This document shows, piece after piece, positions 8,489 to 18,623 of a stretch of DNA of 60,797 nt. The DNA is from an uncultured Pirellulaceae bacterium (GTDB lineage Bacteria; Planctomycetota; Planctomycetia; Pirellulales; Pirellulaceae), in NCBI GenBank assembly GCA_937967505.1, contig CALCJM010000038.1:1-60797 (forward strand), in the 5' to 3' direction. The position numbers and the translations under genes were made by a program. How positions within the stretch are numbered: position 1 is the first letter of the stretch; every line of letters starts with the position of its first letter. Under the pieces are notes generated by a model that saw only the letters and a program-made list of their open reading frames with translations, made no database searches and was not told where the DNA came from.

Positions 8489-9257
8489 AAACAGTGGGTC
8501 CCCCACGACACACGCGATACCGTTGTCGATTACATCACGTACTGGAACAAGCGTAGCAGCACCACCAAGCAATTGCTGGCGTGGTTGGAACTTGGCACCA
8601 GCAAATTTCACAATTGGAAAAAACGCTACGGCAAATCCATCCAAGAAAGGAACTGGCTTCAAACAACCAGAAAAGCCGCATCAACACTGGCATATGGACA
8701 TCACGTACCTAAACCTTGGAGGAACTATTTACTTCCTGATTTCGGTGCTCGATGGCTTCAGCCGGTCGATTGTTCATTGGGATATCTGTGAAAAGCTGGA
8801 GGAACAGGACGTTGAAATCGTGTTGCAAAAGGCGCTGGGGAAAACTCCCGGTGCCAAACCACGCATCATCAGCGACAACGGACCTCAGTTCATCGCCAAA
8901 GACTTCAAGGTCTTCTTGCGAGTCTTTGGTCTGTCGCACGCCAGAACCAGTCCTTATTACCCGCAAAGCAACGGCAAAAAAGAACGTTGGTACGGAACAC
9001 TCAAGTCCGAGTGCATTCGGCCTTCACAGCCACGCACTGTCCAAGAGGCACGCAAACTTGTGGCTGATTATGTTGATCATTACAACAAAGTACGTTTGCA
9101 CAGCGCCATTGGCTACGTAGCACCAGCGGACAAGTTGGCCGGGTGTGCCCAAGAGATCAATGCCCAACGCGACCGCCGGCTTGAAGAGGCGCGTGAGCCT
9201 CGCAAGCAGAAGCGCAGTGAGAAACGAAAAGAGCAAGTTGCCAGTCAGGCGGCTTGA
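8489..9257 (+). pseudogene. IS3-family transposase OrfB with internal deletion and frameshift
   Basis: The first part, in the -1 frame, encodes WVPHDTRDTVVDYITYWNK and LAWLELGTSKFHNWKKRYGK, the normal start of this orfB type. At about 8635 it jumps to another frame and resumes at PSKKGTGFKQPEKPHQHW. About 75 family residues are missing at the join. The catalytic core after the join is intact: Asp in HMDITY, Asp in ISDNGPQF, Glu in KKERW. The C-terminus ends in a basic tail (RKQKRSEKRKEQVAS). Both the deletion and the frame change inactivate the protein as a full-length OrfAB. Confidence 0.85.
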
Positions 9258-9558
9258 GATTACAGTGCAACAATCTGCGGTGGAGGATAGGGCTCTGCTG
9301 AGGAGCAACCCGAGCGCCCCGCTGTGCCGAAGTCGGAAGTGGGGCGATGCCAGTGTGTGTCGCCCGCTTCACTTCCGAGTTTGGCCCAATGCGAAAAACC
9401 TGAGCATGGCAGCGAGTCCTGATGCGTCAGAATTCGCTGTTTTATATCACAACAGCTAAACTCAAAATTCCACTTCACGCTGAACCAAGACAAAACAACC
9501 ATTCTCGAAAACGGCACGCAAGTCAACAACCATAAGCCGTCGCGTGATTGGATGATTA

Positions 9559-10134
9559 CTACGATTCAATTAGCAATTGTTGGTGCGGTCGATCTTCTGA
9601 CGATTGGCCGTGTGCAGTCGCTCCGTCAAGCACTTCAAATAGAAGAGAGTAACTGACCCGCCACTTTTTCCCGAAGTCACATTCCAAGGTTACCGTTTTC
9701 TGGTTCAGCCGGACGATCACACCGTAGACGTTTTCGTGATCACGCCCGACGAATCCCACCAGTTGCCCAACCGACAAATCCTGACGCGCAAGCGGTCGGT
9801 CGGAATGAGAGGCATGCGAGTCAATCGCGGCCCCCCCGGTATCCACAGAAGCCAAATCAATGCGCCACACTTCGCCATCCCCAACATTTGTAACACTGGC
9901 GGTGGTGCGGTTAATCTTGTTGACGATAGCAGGGATACTGCGATTTTCAGAGGCACAAAAATATTCGATTTCGCAGCCCGGTGTAAGCGCTCGAGCAACC
10001 GGTTTAAGCCGCGCGGGATCTTCCATTAACAGACTGATGCGGGCACTAAGGCGATACAATTGATACGGCGTCATGCGATCGACCAGTTCGACTGCGTCCT
10101 CGAAAGTATTTTCGCCATGTGGCTGCGGTTCCAT
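9559..10134 (-). CDS. conserved protein with two small beta-barrel-like segments
   Basis: This 191-residue cytosolic protein has no signal peptide. An N-terminal helical part (about 1-45) is followed by two all-beta segments, one near residues 50-95 (PGCEIEYFCASENRSIPAIVNKINRT is the core, with the pattern of a short barrel) and one near 120-170 (VGQLVGFVGRD, then VYGVIVRLNQKTVTLEC, then KKWRVSYSLL). The latter resembles KOW/SH3-type barrels that bind nucleic acid or protein. It lies 33 bases downstream of the SWIM-finger gene on the same strand, so the two are probably co-transcribed. An AGGA ribosome site precedes the ATG. I do not recognise a named family. Confidence 0.6.
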   Translation of the reverse strand: MEPQPHGENTFEDAVELVDRMTPYQLYRLSARISLLMEDPARLKPVARALTPGCEIEYFCASENRSIPAIVNKINRTTASVTNVGDGEVWRIDLASVDTGGAAIDSHASHSDRPLARQDLSVGQLVGFVGRDHENVYGVIVRLNQKTVTLECDFGKKWRVSYSLLFEVLDGATAHGQSSEDRPHQQLLIES

Positions 10135-10167
10135 CTTAAATTTCCTGTCGGTGAAGCATGTTTGTAA

Positions 10168-11223
10168 TTAACGCTTTTTTGTTTTCCTAGCAGTCGATCT
10201 GGCCGTAACCTTCTTCTTAACTGCCCTCTTCTTAACGGTCTTGCTCTTGACCTTCTTCGCTACCGCTTTCTTCTTCGCCGAAGCTGCGGTGGTCGCCTGC
10301 TTCTTCCTACCGGTTTTCCCTGTCACCTTTTTCACGGCTTTCGCGGTCTTCTGTTTTGCTTTCTTGGTTGATGCTTTCTTGGTCGTTGCTTTTTTGGTTG
10401 ATGCTTTCTTTTTACCAGCCCTCTTTTTGCCAGAGTCCTTCAGAGTCGCTGATTTGGATTTCTTACGTTTGGCACTCACTTTAGGTTTGGAATCCATTGC
10501 GGAGTCCAGTTCGATGCCAAACAGTTCACCAAGATCCTGACCGGCAAGCTCGCCCGAACCGTCACCCGAACCGCTGGCCAGTTCTTGAGAGAGATTCTCT
10601 TTCGAGACCGCTTGTCCAATCAGTTCTTCTTGGTTGACGCCGCGCAGCAAAAATAACAATTCGGGTTCCGCATCCAACCGACTACCAATCGCGTACATCA
10701 CTGCGGCAATATGTTTACAGCACGCAGACCAATCCGGGCAACTACACCCCATTGAAATTTGTCTGGCCGAGGGAAAACAACCCGACTTGGCATCCGTCAG
10801 CCTCTGCATCACACCGTCTGACAGGCGTCCCCCCAGTAGGTCAATCAGGGAGTCAATTGACGCAGCACAGTCGCGTTTGATCCTGCTCCACGATTTCTTG
10901 TCCAGCTGCTTGATCGAAATCGCAACCTTGTAAGGATCAGATCCGGCAACGATGGCATTCACCCCCCCCGGTTGAACGATTAGATCGACAACCGAACCAT
11001 TGCGCACGTACGTTCTACCGCGTGGCAACCGGTTGGCATAATCACTTAACGATTCCAGATGATCGCACCAGGCTTTGCCCCAAAATGACTTGGCGATCGA
11101 TCGCCCGCTAACTGTGATCGGCTGACGCGCGCGTTTCTGTTTCTTGGCAACCTTGTCGGCAAATTTGCATGCCTTGTTTTTCTTCTGTCCAACCGGAACA
11201 TAAGCTCCCCATCCATACCGCAT
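10168..11223 (-). CDS. SWIM zinc-finger protein with histone-H1-like lysine tail
   Basis: This 351-residue protein has a helical N-terminal domain and a SWIM zinc finger (CxC-x6-CxH: Cys160, Cys162, Cys169, His171 in MGCSCPDWSACCKHIAAVMY). SWIM domains bind DNA or proteins and are often paired with SNF2 helicases. From about residue 250 the protein becomes almost purely Lys, Ala and Thr in short repeats (KKATTKKASTKKAKQK and similar), like eukaryotic histone H1 tails or bacterial Hc1 proteins, which suggests non-specific DNA binding. It is divergent from the SNF2 helicase gene with an ~88-base gap, an arrangement seen in many bacteria. A role in chromatin remodelling or repair is inferred. 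Confidence 0.85.
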   Translation of the reverse strand: MRYGWGAYVPVGQKKNKACKFADKVAKKQKRARQPITVSGRSIAKSFWGKAWCDHLESLSDYANRLPRGRTYVRNGSVVDLIVQPGGVNAIVAGSDPYKVAISIKQLDKKSWSRIKRDCAASIDSLIDLLGGRLSDGVMQRLTDAKSGCFPSARQISMGCSCPDWSACCKHIAAVMYAIGSRLDAEPELLFLLRGVNQEELIGQAVSKENLSQELASGSGDGSGELAGQDLGELFGIELDSAMDSKPKVSAKRKKSKSATLKDSGKKRAGKKKASTKKATTKKASTKKAKQKTAKAVKKVTGKTGRKKQATTAASAKKKAVAKKVKSKTVKKRAVKKKVTARSTARKTKKR

Positions 11224-11311
11224 GTCGCCAATCCCAACACTATTTCAAAGCACTCCAATCCCGTAAGATTGTACAAGATTTTCCATTTTGTTCACAACGG
11301 CTATTCAACAC

Positions 11312-14185
11312 ATGCCTCCCACCGCGATCCGTACCGACCACGCTTATTCGCCCCTCTCCGCCACGTGCCGTTTAAAGCTGTCGCCGCATGGCAGAATATT
11401 CTTTCACCCGATGCATGCCACCCTAGATTTCGCATCTGACCAAACAAAGACCGCCGCCTTATACCGCAAACTGGTCAAGGCGTTTGCGGTATCCTCCGCC
11501 GCGGGCCTGCTGGTGCTGGCAAAGACGGAATTGCCAACCGGTTGGCCTCCCGAATTTGCATTCTGGAAAGCGTTTGTCAAACGAATTGGCCAAGCCCTAG
11601 GTGGAATCGACGATGCCGCGCGCGAACGATTTGCAAAAAAAATGACGCGCGCGAGCCTGCAAAAACTGGCTCCTCCACCTGATGTTCTGGAGTTATCGGT
11701 CGTTGTCTCACAGGCACCACCAATGAGCGGGCTGGAGTATCTGACGCCTGACGCCCTGTCGAAACTCTGGCTGGATTTGCTGGTCGCGGTGCAAGACGAG
11801 AGCATGACCAGTTCCGGCGGCCTGAATAAATTGCTGCAGACGATTGATCCCGATTGGCAACCGCTGGGAAGAGTCACCTTTCATCTGGCCGAAAACAAAC
11901 AGGATGAATCACGACCATTCGCGTTTCTGGCAACCTTCGCAAACCGGAAATCGAAGAAAGCCCAGGTCCAACATCTTCCCCTAGCCGATGCACTGCGGCA
12001 GTTCGCCAGTGAAAAACAACAATCTAGGCTGGCGGACTTGCTCAAACCGGTCAGCCGCGCGTCTCAGTCCAGCACCCTGATTCGATCATGGCTGGATTCA
12101 AGAGACCTGTTTCGGCCGCAGGCCTTAACCGTCTCGCAGGCCCATCAATTTCTGAGCGACGTGCCGGCGATGGAACAAGCGGGGCTGGTGGTGCGCGTGC
12201 CAAACTGGTGGCGCGCCCGCAGCTCTTCCCGTGCCGAGGTGCGCATCAAGCTCGGCGATGGCGAACCCGGCGGAATGGGCACCGATTCTCTGCTGGACTT
12301 TTCTGTTGAATTGGCACTCGGTGGCGAAAGCCTAACCGAAGCGGAGCAGCAACAATTGCTGGCCGCCGACGAGGGGCTGATCTTACTGCGCGGGAAGTGG
12401 GTCGAGGTCGATCAACAAAAGCTTTCCGATGCACTGGCCCATTGGCAGGAACTGGAACAACAGCAAGCCAACGGGATCGGTTTTTTACAAGGCATGAGAA
12501 TGCTGGCCGGCGCGACCTTGGCAGCCGACGAAGACGATATGCCCCGCGCGTGGACCGAAGTTGTGGCCGGGCAGTGGCTGAAAGAAACGCTTGAGACACT
12601 TCGCAATCCGACCGACAGGATCGCTTGCCAACCCGGCAAAAGCCTCAACGCAAATCTCCGACCGTACCAGGTCGATGGCGTGCGCTGGCTATGGTTGATG
12701 ACCCGGTTGAAACTGGGCGCGTGCTTGGCCGACGACATGGGGCTGGGAAAAACCATTCAGGTGATTGATTTGCTGTTGCAGCTGAAAGAGGGCGAATCGC
12801 CATCGAAAAAGCGCAAGAAGAACAGCAAGAGCACATCCGGTCGTCAGCCCGCCGGACGGCCCAGCCTGCTGATCGTGCCAGCGTCACTGATAGGCAACTG
12901 GCAACAGGAGGTGACTCGATTCGCCCCGCAATTAACGATGTTCGTCGCACATCGTAGCGAGTCCGATGCGCAGACGTTGGAACAAATGGCCAACGACACG
13001 GACAAATCTCTCAAAGGCGTCGATGTGGTGCTGACCTCCTACGCGCAGGCCAGAAAGGCGCAATGGATTGCGGAGGTCAATTGGAATCTGATTATCCTAG
13101 ATGAAGCCCAGGCGATCAAAAACTCAAACTCGGCACAAACACGTGCCATCAAAAAGATACGCGCTAACTGCCGCATCGCGTTGACCGGGACACCTGTGGA
13201 AAACCAGTTGGGCGATCTTTGGTCGCTGATGGATTTTTGCTGCCCCGGTTTGTTAGGAACTTCCAGAGAGTTCAAAACGTTTCTTAATCGGTTTAAGACC
13301 TCGGCCACAGGGGATGCAAGCGCGGCCTATGCCGCACTCCGGCGACTCGTGCAGCCGTATATTTTACGTCGCATGAAGACCGACCCGACGATCGCACCCG
13401 ACTTACCGGCCAAAACCGAAATGCGCGTCGATTGCGGATTGTCCCGTCGGCAAGCAGCGATTTACAAACAAGCCGTCACAGAACTGGAAACGCAACTCGA
13501 ACAAAATAGTGAATCGACGGAGAAGAATAAAAGTATTCAGCGGCAAGGCATCGTGTTATCGACGATGATGCGGTTAAAGCAAATCTGTAACCATCCGTCC
13601 CAGGTGTTGATGCAAGATGAATTCACCGAGAAGGACAGCGGTAAGTTTCAACAGTTGGCCCGAATTTGCGAACCGATCAGCCAACGTCAGGAAAAGGCAC
13701 TGGTCTTTACACAGTTCCAGTCCATGTGCGAACCTCTGGCCAACTTTCTGGCGACGGTGTTCGGTAACACGGGTCTGGTGCTACATGGCAAGACACCCGT
13801 CAAGCGTCGCAAGCTGCTGGTCAAACAGTTTCAGGAGGACGAGTCAATTCCGTTTTTTGTGATCTCTCTGAAGGCCGGTGGCACGGGTTTGAACCTGACC
13901 GGCGCGTCGCACGTGATCCATTTTGATCGCTGGTGGAACCCGGCAGTTGAAAACCAGGCAACCGATCGCGCGTTCCGGATTGGTCAAAAACGCAATGTGC
14001 TGGTCCATAAATTTGTCTGCCGCGGCACGCTGGAGGAGCGCATCGACGCAATGCTGCGTGCCAAGCAGGAGATGACCAACCAGATCTTGGGACAAAAACA
14101 GGAGGGCGAACGACTATTGACGGAATTGTCCGACGAAGAATTGCTGAACTTCGTCACGCTGGATGTTCGCAGTAGCTCAATCTGA
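11312..14185 (+). CDS. SNF2/Rad54-family helicase-like ATPase
   Basis: This 957-residue protein has an N-terminal SNF2-associated region (about 1-440) followed by both helicase lobes. Visible motifs are Walker A ADDMGLGKTIQ (about residues 473-483), DEAQ in IILDEAQAIKN (about 595), GTPVENQLGDLWSL, and in lobe 2 LKAGGTGLNLTGASHVIHFD, RWWNPAVENQATDRAFRIGQKR and CRGTLEERID. These enzymes use ATP to translocate on double-stranded DNA. The bacterial ones (HepA/RapA-like and others) act in transcription or repair. I place the start at the ATG at 11312 because the upstream TTG lacks a ribosome site, although the first 40 residues are not well conserved. The partner is the divergent SWIM protein. Confidence 0.93.
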   Translation: MPPTAIRTDHAYSPLSATCRLKLSPHGRIFFHPMHATLDFASDQTKTAALYRKLVKAFAVSSAAGLLVLAKTELPTGWPPEFAFWKAFVKRIGQALGGIDDAARERFAKKMTRASLQKLAPPPDVLELSVVVSQAPPMSGLEYLTPDALSKLWLDLLVAVQDESMTSSGGLNKLLQTIDPDWQPLGRVTFHLAENKQDESRPFAFLATFANRKSKKAQVQHLPLADALRQFASEKQQSRLADLLKPVSRASQSSTLIRSWLDSRDLFRPQALTVSQAHQFLSDVPAMEQAGLVVRVPNWWRARSSSRAEVRIKLGDGEPGGMGTDSLLDFSVELALGGESLTEAEQQQLLAADEGLILLRGKWVEVDQQKLSDALAHWQELEQQQANGIGFLQGMRMLAGATLAADEDDMPRAWTEVVAGQWLKETLETLRNPTDRIACQPGKSLNANLRPYQVDGVRWLWLMTRLKLGACLADDMGLGKTIQVIDLLLQLKEGESPSKKRKKNSKSTSGRQPAGRPSLLIVPASLIGNWQQEVTRFAPQLTMFVAHRSESDAQTLEQMANDTDKSLKGVDVVLTSYAQARKAQWIAEVNWNLIILDEAQAIKNSNSAQTRAIKKIRANCRIALTGTPVENQLGDLWSLMDFCCPGLLGTSREFKTFLNRFKTSATGDASAAYAALRRLVQPYILRRMKTDPTIAPDLPAKTEMRVDCGLSRRQAAIYKQAVTELETQLEQNSESTEKNKSIQRQGIVLSTMMRLKQICNHPSQVLMQDEFTEKDSGKFQQLARICEPISQRQEKALVFTQFQSMCEPLANFLATVFGNTGLVLHGKTPVKRRKLLVKQFQEDESIPFFVISLKAGGTGLNLTGASHVIHFDRWWNPAVENQATDRAFRIGQKRNVLVHKFVCRGTLEERIDAMLRAKQEMTNQILGQKQEGERLLTELSDEELLNFVTLDVRSSSI

Positions 14186-14207
14186 ATCCACTGCCATGCC
14201 CCCATTG

Positions 14208-17200
14208 CTATGAACCGGGAGTTGGATCGCCAATCGTCGCGGTTGCTTCCTGGTGGAGGATTTCGGCAATCAGCAGGTCATGAATATCCTTGTGAGGCAC
14301 GGTTTGTCTGGATTTGGAAATCAACTTCTCTGCGGCCTCCAGTGCACTGCTGGCCGATTCTTCGTCTCCTAACTGGTACTTTGCTAGGGCAAGGATCGAC
14401 CATGTCATCGCGCGACCGTACCCCTGCACTCCCAGCGACTGGGAGCGCTGGGCCAACGCGACTGCGGCGGCCGGGTCTTCGGTGCGGATTGCCAATAGTG
14501 CCCGTGAGGTAAGCAACCATGGCAGAAAATCTTCGGATACGTTCTTCTCTTCCAGACGCTGTCGTAACTTGTCCAACGTTGAAGGAGCGGGTTTTGCAAG
14601 ATCGGGTCGCAGCAGAATTGCCTTGGCCGCATGATCGGCCGCTTCGGGGGAATCGACGGGCTGTTCGGCCACCCATTGACAGAATTCCCGGTATTTTGCC
14701 TCGTCACCTGACAGGACAAGATTCGGTGCAATTTGTATCCAGCGTGATGTCTTTTCAGGACAAAGCTTGACGTGTGGCAAGGCGAGATCCGGGTAACGCT
14801 GGACACGTGTGGAAACGTAGTCGAGTGTCGTAAGTGTGTCCGGGTGTTGCGGTCCAAGGAGTTGATACCGCAGGTCGATCACCCGTTCGGCCAATTCGGT
14901 TGCCTTATCATGTTGTTCCATATTCCAATACGAAACTGCCAGATCATTCATCATCGTCAGCGTCAATGGGTGCGATTCACCTTGGACTGCACGGCAGGCT
15001 TCCCACGCGGCCTTGCGAATTGACAGCGCTTTCTGATTTTCGCCAATCGCATCATACGGGCTGGCCAGGTCAGCCATCACCTGAATTGTTTTCACGTGTT
15101 CGGGCCCCAGTTTTTCACGCGTCAGGCGGAGCGCCTCTTCGCCAACATCAATCGATTCCTGATGGCGTCCCGCCGACGCATACGAAATGACCAGATCATG
15201 CTTCGCACCAAGCGTATCAAGGTGATCCGGTCCTTGTACGTCGCACCGCAGCTCACAGACCTGTTCCCGAATCTCAACAGCCTTGTCATGAGCCAGCGCT
15301 TTAAAGTGCGATCTGCCAAGATCACTCATCGTCTTGATTGTCAGAACATCCTTGGGGCCAAACAGTTGGCGGCATTCATCCACCGCGCGCGTCCTCAACC
15401 GAATCGAACGATCATAAATTCCTAGTGAATGGTAAGTGTCAGCCAGATGCATTCTTAATTTGCATCGCCGCAGTGGTTGATCATGGAGTTCTGTTTCCAA
15501 TCGACTGACGGCACGATCCAGCAGGTCAGCAACTTTTACGCCGCGCCCATCTTTGGTGGGATCGGGACTTTCTAGGATGCCGGCGAGAAATGCCGTTGTT
15601 TGTTCTGCTTCCCGATGAGCGGCACTGGCTAACTCCATCTGCTTCTGGGAGATTTCCTTGGCCTGCATCTCCGCAAGGAGAGCTGCTTCCTTGGCCTTCA
15701 ACTCAATCGCGGCAATTTTCGCCTGCTTCCCGGTTTCAATCAGCCCCCAAGTCGTGCCGGCAATGCCCATGATCAACGTCGTCAACACCATCGTCGCCGC
15801 CAGTACCAAGCGCTTATTGCGTTTGATAAACTTCGTGGCTCGATAACGGCGCGAGGACGGGACAGCCACCACAGGTTCCTGATCCAAATGGCGGCGAATA
15901 TCAGCGGCCAATTCGTTGACCGTCACGTAACGTCGGGAAGGATCTTTCTCCAGACACTTGGCCACAATCCAGTCGAGGTCCTCTTTGAGTTGTCCGGCCA
16001 AAATAGGAGAGGCCGCCTGTTGAGAGGGATTGTCACCGGGGTTTGCAAGCGCCTGCGAGGGAGGTTTGGGACCACCATTGCGAATGGACTCCAGTAAATC
16101 CTTGCCTCTTTGTGGCTCTCCGGAATCGTTCAAAAACGGCAGTCTGTCGGTCAAAATTTCGTACAGAATCACACCGATACTGTAGATATCACTGCGAGTA
16201 TCGACGTTGGACGAATTTGTGTCAATTTGTTCGGGCGACATATATGCAGGAGTACCGGAGAGATGTTCCGGCTGCAATGCATCCGGTTCCTGTTGATCAT
16301 CGACCATCAGTTTTGCGATACCAAAATCGATCACCTTGGGCACAGGACAATCATCAATGATCGATACCAAGACGTTGGACGGTTTCAAGTCACGATGAAT
16401 AACACCACGCTGATGGGCATGCTGCACGCCCTGGCAAACCATTTGAAAAATTGCCAGCCGACTTTCCAGGGGCAATGCGTGTTCCTGACAGTACTCTGTG
16501 ATCGAAACCGGGTCGAGCAGCTCCAACACCAGAAACGGTTGCTCGTTGACAAATCCTGCATCGAAGATTTTGGCGATGTTGGGATGATCCATCATCGCCT
16601 GGGTGTTCTTCTCTGCGCGGAATCGACGTATCAGGCTCTCGCTACCCCCGCGCGTGTTGAGAACCTTGATGGCGACCTCGCGCTGGACCGGTTCGGTTTG
16701 GATTCCGTGATAGACGACTGCCGAACCACCGCGTCCGATTTCCTCATTCAGCTGGAAGCGTCCAGCAGATCCGGAATTCACCAGTTGTTCAGAACCCGCC
16801 CGCTCGGTTGTCAACTCACTTACCAGCAATTTACCAAAATCCACGTCCAACAAAGACGACTGGTTCTCCCGATGTGCTGCCAGCAGTTGCTGGACGCTTG
16901 ACGCCAATGGCTTGTTGTCACCGCAAGCTTTCTTGACGAACGAGGCGCGCTGCAGGATGGGTAATTCAATGGCATCCAGATAGATCGTTTTCGCATCCGC
17001 CTCAACGTCTAAATCGTCAGACAAACTCGACTTGCCAGGCAAGTTTTCACCATCGTCATCCGGTGATGGGCCGGCAGTGACGGGTTGCCCGTTCAGTATC
17101 GGGGGCGACGAGGAAAGCCGTTCGAGGATTGAAAGATTTGACATCAGCCGATTCGTCAAAAGATGGGCAAATTCAAGCGTCGGCCCATCGACTTTCGAAT

Positions 17201-17717
17201 TATCATCAACAATGGCAATGACAGCAGAGATAACGCAGTCGTCTTCCACCAGCGGAAAATGCACGAACTGTTCGCAGTTGGCCAGGCTGCGGTAGTAATC
17301 GAACAACGCCGGATCGACATCGGCTTGCTCGTCGAAAGAAGATACAAAAGTCCGAGTCCTCCGTCGCGGTCGTTCGTTGGCTTCGACCAGCGACTTTGGT
17401 AGGGCCAACCCGCTGGCCCCCGGGTGAACGTCTGACGCGTGGGGAAACGCGCTGTTGACCATCAATACCCGCGGCATCGCAATTTTGGCTGACCAGTCAT
17501 ATTCCCAAAACTCAACGACCGGTGTTTGCAGGAGTAATCCTATTTGGATCAACGTGTGCTCGATCAGTTTTTCGCGCGTGACTTCCTCGCCATTGAGGGC
17601 TGCTGTTCCCGCCAGCGCATCGTTAACCTGCACCAGATGACGCGTATGAGAACGCCGCTCGTGATCCAGTTGTAGAGATACAAAAAATGCCCCTCGAGTG
17701 TCGGAAACCGCCATCAT
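14208..17717 (-). CDS. GAF domain - Ser/Thr protein kinase - TPR protein
   Basis: This 1169-residue signalling protein has a GAF-like sensor domain at residues 1-200. A Pkn2-type kinase follows: glycine loop IGRGGSAVVYHG near 328, VAIK Lys351, HRDLKPSN at 441-448, DFG at 464-466, then GTPAYMSPEQ. The pre-kinase stretch YLDAIELPILQRASFVKKACG is the usual planctomycete leader. One transmembrane helix lies at about 637-660. A TPR-rich tail from about 740 has NB-ARC-type tetratricopeptide spacing (YDRSIRLRTRAVDECRQLFG and copies). All catalytic residues are present. The kinase is cytoplasmic. The substrate is unknown. Confidence 0.93.
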   Translation of the reverse strand: MMAVSDTRGAFFVSLQLDHERRSHTRHLVQVNDALAGTAALNGEEVTREKLIEHTLIQIGLLLQTPVVEFWEYDWSAKIAMPRVLMVNSAFPHASDVHPGASGLALPKSLVEANERPRRRTRTFVSSFDEQADVDPALFDYYRSLANCEQFVHFPLVEDDCVISAVIAIVDDNSKVDGPTLEFAHLLTNRLMSNLSILERLSSSPPILNGQPVTAGPSPDDDGENLPGKSSLSDDLDVEADAKTIYLDAIELPILQRASFVKKACGDNKPLASSVQQLLAAHRENQSSLLDVDFGKLLVSELTTERAGSEQLVNSGSAGRFQLNEEIGRGGSAVVYHGIQTEPVQREVAIKVLNTRGGSESLIRRFRAEKNTQAMMDHPNIAKIFDAGFVNEQPFLVLELLDPVSITEYCQEHALPLESRLAIFQMVCQGVQHAHQRGVIHRDLKPSNVLVSIIDDCPVPKVIDFGIAKLMVDDQQEPDALQPEHLSGTPAYMSPEQIDTNSSNVDTRSDIYSIGVILYEILTDRLPFLNDSGEPQRGKDLLESIRNGGPKPPSQALANPGDNPSQQAASPILAGQLKEDLDWIVAKCLEKDPSRRYVTVNELAADIRRHLDQEPVVAVPSSRRYRATKFIKRNKRLVLAATMVLTTLIMGIAGTTWGLIETGKQAKIAAIELKAKEAALLAEMQAKEISQKQMELASAAHREAEQTTAFLAGILESPDPTKDGRGVKVADLLDRAVSRLETELHDQPLRRCKLRMHLADTYHSLGIYDRSIRLRTRAVDECRQLFGPKDVLTIKTMSDLGRSHFKALAHDKAVEIREQVCELRCDVQGPDHLDTLGAKHDLVISYASAGRHQESIDVGEEALRLTREKLGPEHVKTIQVMADLASPYDAIGENQKALSIRKAAWEACRAVQGESHPLTLTMMNDLAVSYWNMEQHDKATELAERVIDLRYQLLGPQHPDTLTTLDYVSTRVQRYPDLALPHVKLCPEKTSRWIQIAPNLVLSGDEAKYREFCQWVAEQPVDSPEAADHAAKAILLRPDLAKPAPSTLDKLRQRLEEKNVSEDFLPWLLTSRALLAIRTEDPAAAVALAQRSQSLGVQGYGRAMTWSILALAKYQLGDEESASSALEAAEKLISKSRQTVPHKDIHDLLIAEILHQEATATIGDPTPGS

Positions 17718-17999
17718 TCACCTTGTAAGGTTGCTAACTCTAAAAATATCCAGGCCACCAATTCCTAATCCTAAAAAACTTGAGAACACCGTTAGGGTGG
17801 CCCTCAGGTTCGAACAACCATAGGACCTCCCGCATACCACGTATTTCAAGAAACCGTGCTGTTTTCAATATCTTGCGATATTTATTTCTGGACCGAAAAC
17901 CTGTTACATCCACAACTTATTTCCGGGATACTTTTGTCAAAACTGTATCGCAATCAACATTGCCGGTTAAATTCCGTCGCAAGGGGGAGGCACACGCCC

Positions 18000-18623
18000 A
18001 TGGGTGAATTGAATAAGACCGACAAACAGGATGCTGGCAATCGCAAGCATAATTCCGATCAGCAAGATTCCGCTGCAACGTCTGATAAACCGCGCTCAAA
18101 CGCAGCCTGCCAGGTCGCGCAGGCCTCGATCGCAATGGCCCAGGCGATTGCCGAAATCCACAACCAATATCAGATCGGTGACTACTCCATGGACCAGACT
18201 CTCTGGACCCGAGAATCAGTTGAAGCTTGGATTAAAAACCTGTCTGAGCGCGAGTCGATCCTGGTAGCGGTCTGCTCGCCGGAAGCACAACCGATGGGCT
18301 GGGGCATCGTCAAGTCATACAGCGATCGCGCGGGGTATCGTGTCGCATGTGAAACATCGATTTACATGGATCGTCAACACGCGGGAAAAGGAGTGGGTTC
18401 AATTTTGATGGAGCAACTAATGTCTGAGTGCCAGCGTCTGGGCTATCACCACGTGGTGGTAAAAATCCTCTCAGACAATCAGCCGAGCATTGATTTTCAT
18501 CTGCGTTACGGCTTTCAACTGGTTGGCATTCAGAATGAAATTGGCCTGCTTGAGGGTCAATGGAAAGACGTGGCGATCTTCCAAAAAGTTTTCGCCAACA
18601 CAGGTTCCAAAGGCACAAAATAG
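18000..18623 (+). CDS. GNAT-family N-acetyltransferase
   Basis: This 207-residue protein has the acetyl-CoA-binding signature of the GNAT fold: ETSIYMDRQHAGKGVGSILMEQL (a Q/RxxGxG/A loop at HAGKGVG), then NQPSIDFHLRYGFQLVGI. The fold runs from about residue 45 to the end, and a polar 45-residue leader precedes it. The ATG at 18000 is chosen for its GGGGGAGG ribosome site 8-10 bases upstream. An earlier in-frame ATG has none. It heads a four-gene set on the same strand. The closest relatives by pattern are phosphinothricin/methionine-sulfone acetyltransferases. A substrate amine or thiol in the same pathway is inferred. Confidence 0.86.
   Translation: MGELNKTDKQDAGNRKHNSDQQDSAATSDKPRSNAACQVAQASIAMAQAIAEIHNQYQIGDYSMDQTLWTRESVEAWIKNLSERESILVAVCSPEAQPMGWGIVKSYSDRAGYRVACETSIYMDRQHAGKGVGSILMEQLMSECQRLGYHHVVVKILSDNQPSIDFHLRYGFQLVGIQNEIGLLEGQWKDVAIFQKVFANTGSKGTK

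Larger units (their letters stand above)
8157..9492 (+). mobile_element. defective IS3-family insertion sequence, copy 1
   Basis: The element holds an intact orfA, a slippery frameshift signal and an internally deleted orfB. The right end is placed near 9492 because this copy and the remnant at 55752-56179 stay alike for about 235 bases past the orfB stop and then diverge after CTGAACCAAGACA. The left end lies before 8157 but cannot be fixed, because the second copy has lost it and I see no clear inverted repeat. The bases between 9258 and 9492 are non-coding IS sequence. Confidence 0.8.

Noticed and set aside
10241..10540. Plus-strand hydrophobic ORF looking like a membrane protein
   Set aside because: It is the antisense of the Lys-rich tail: AAG codons read as Leu/Phe-rich codons on the other strand.
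17801..17860. GGTTCGAAC stretch resembling a tRNA T-loop
   Set aside because: No acceptor or anticodon stem pairs around it.
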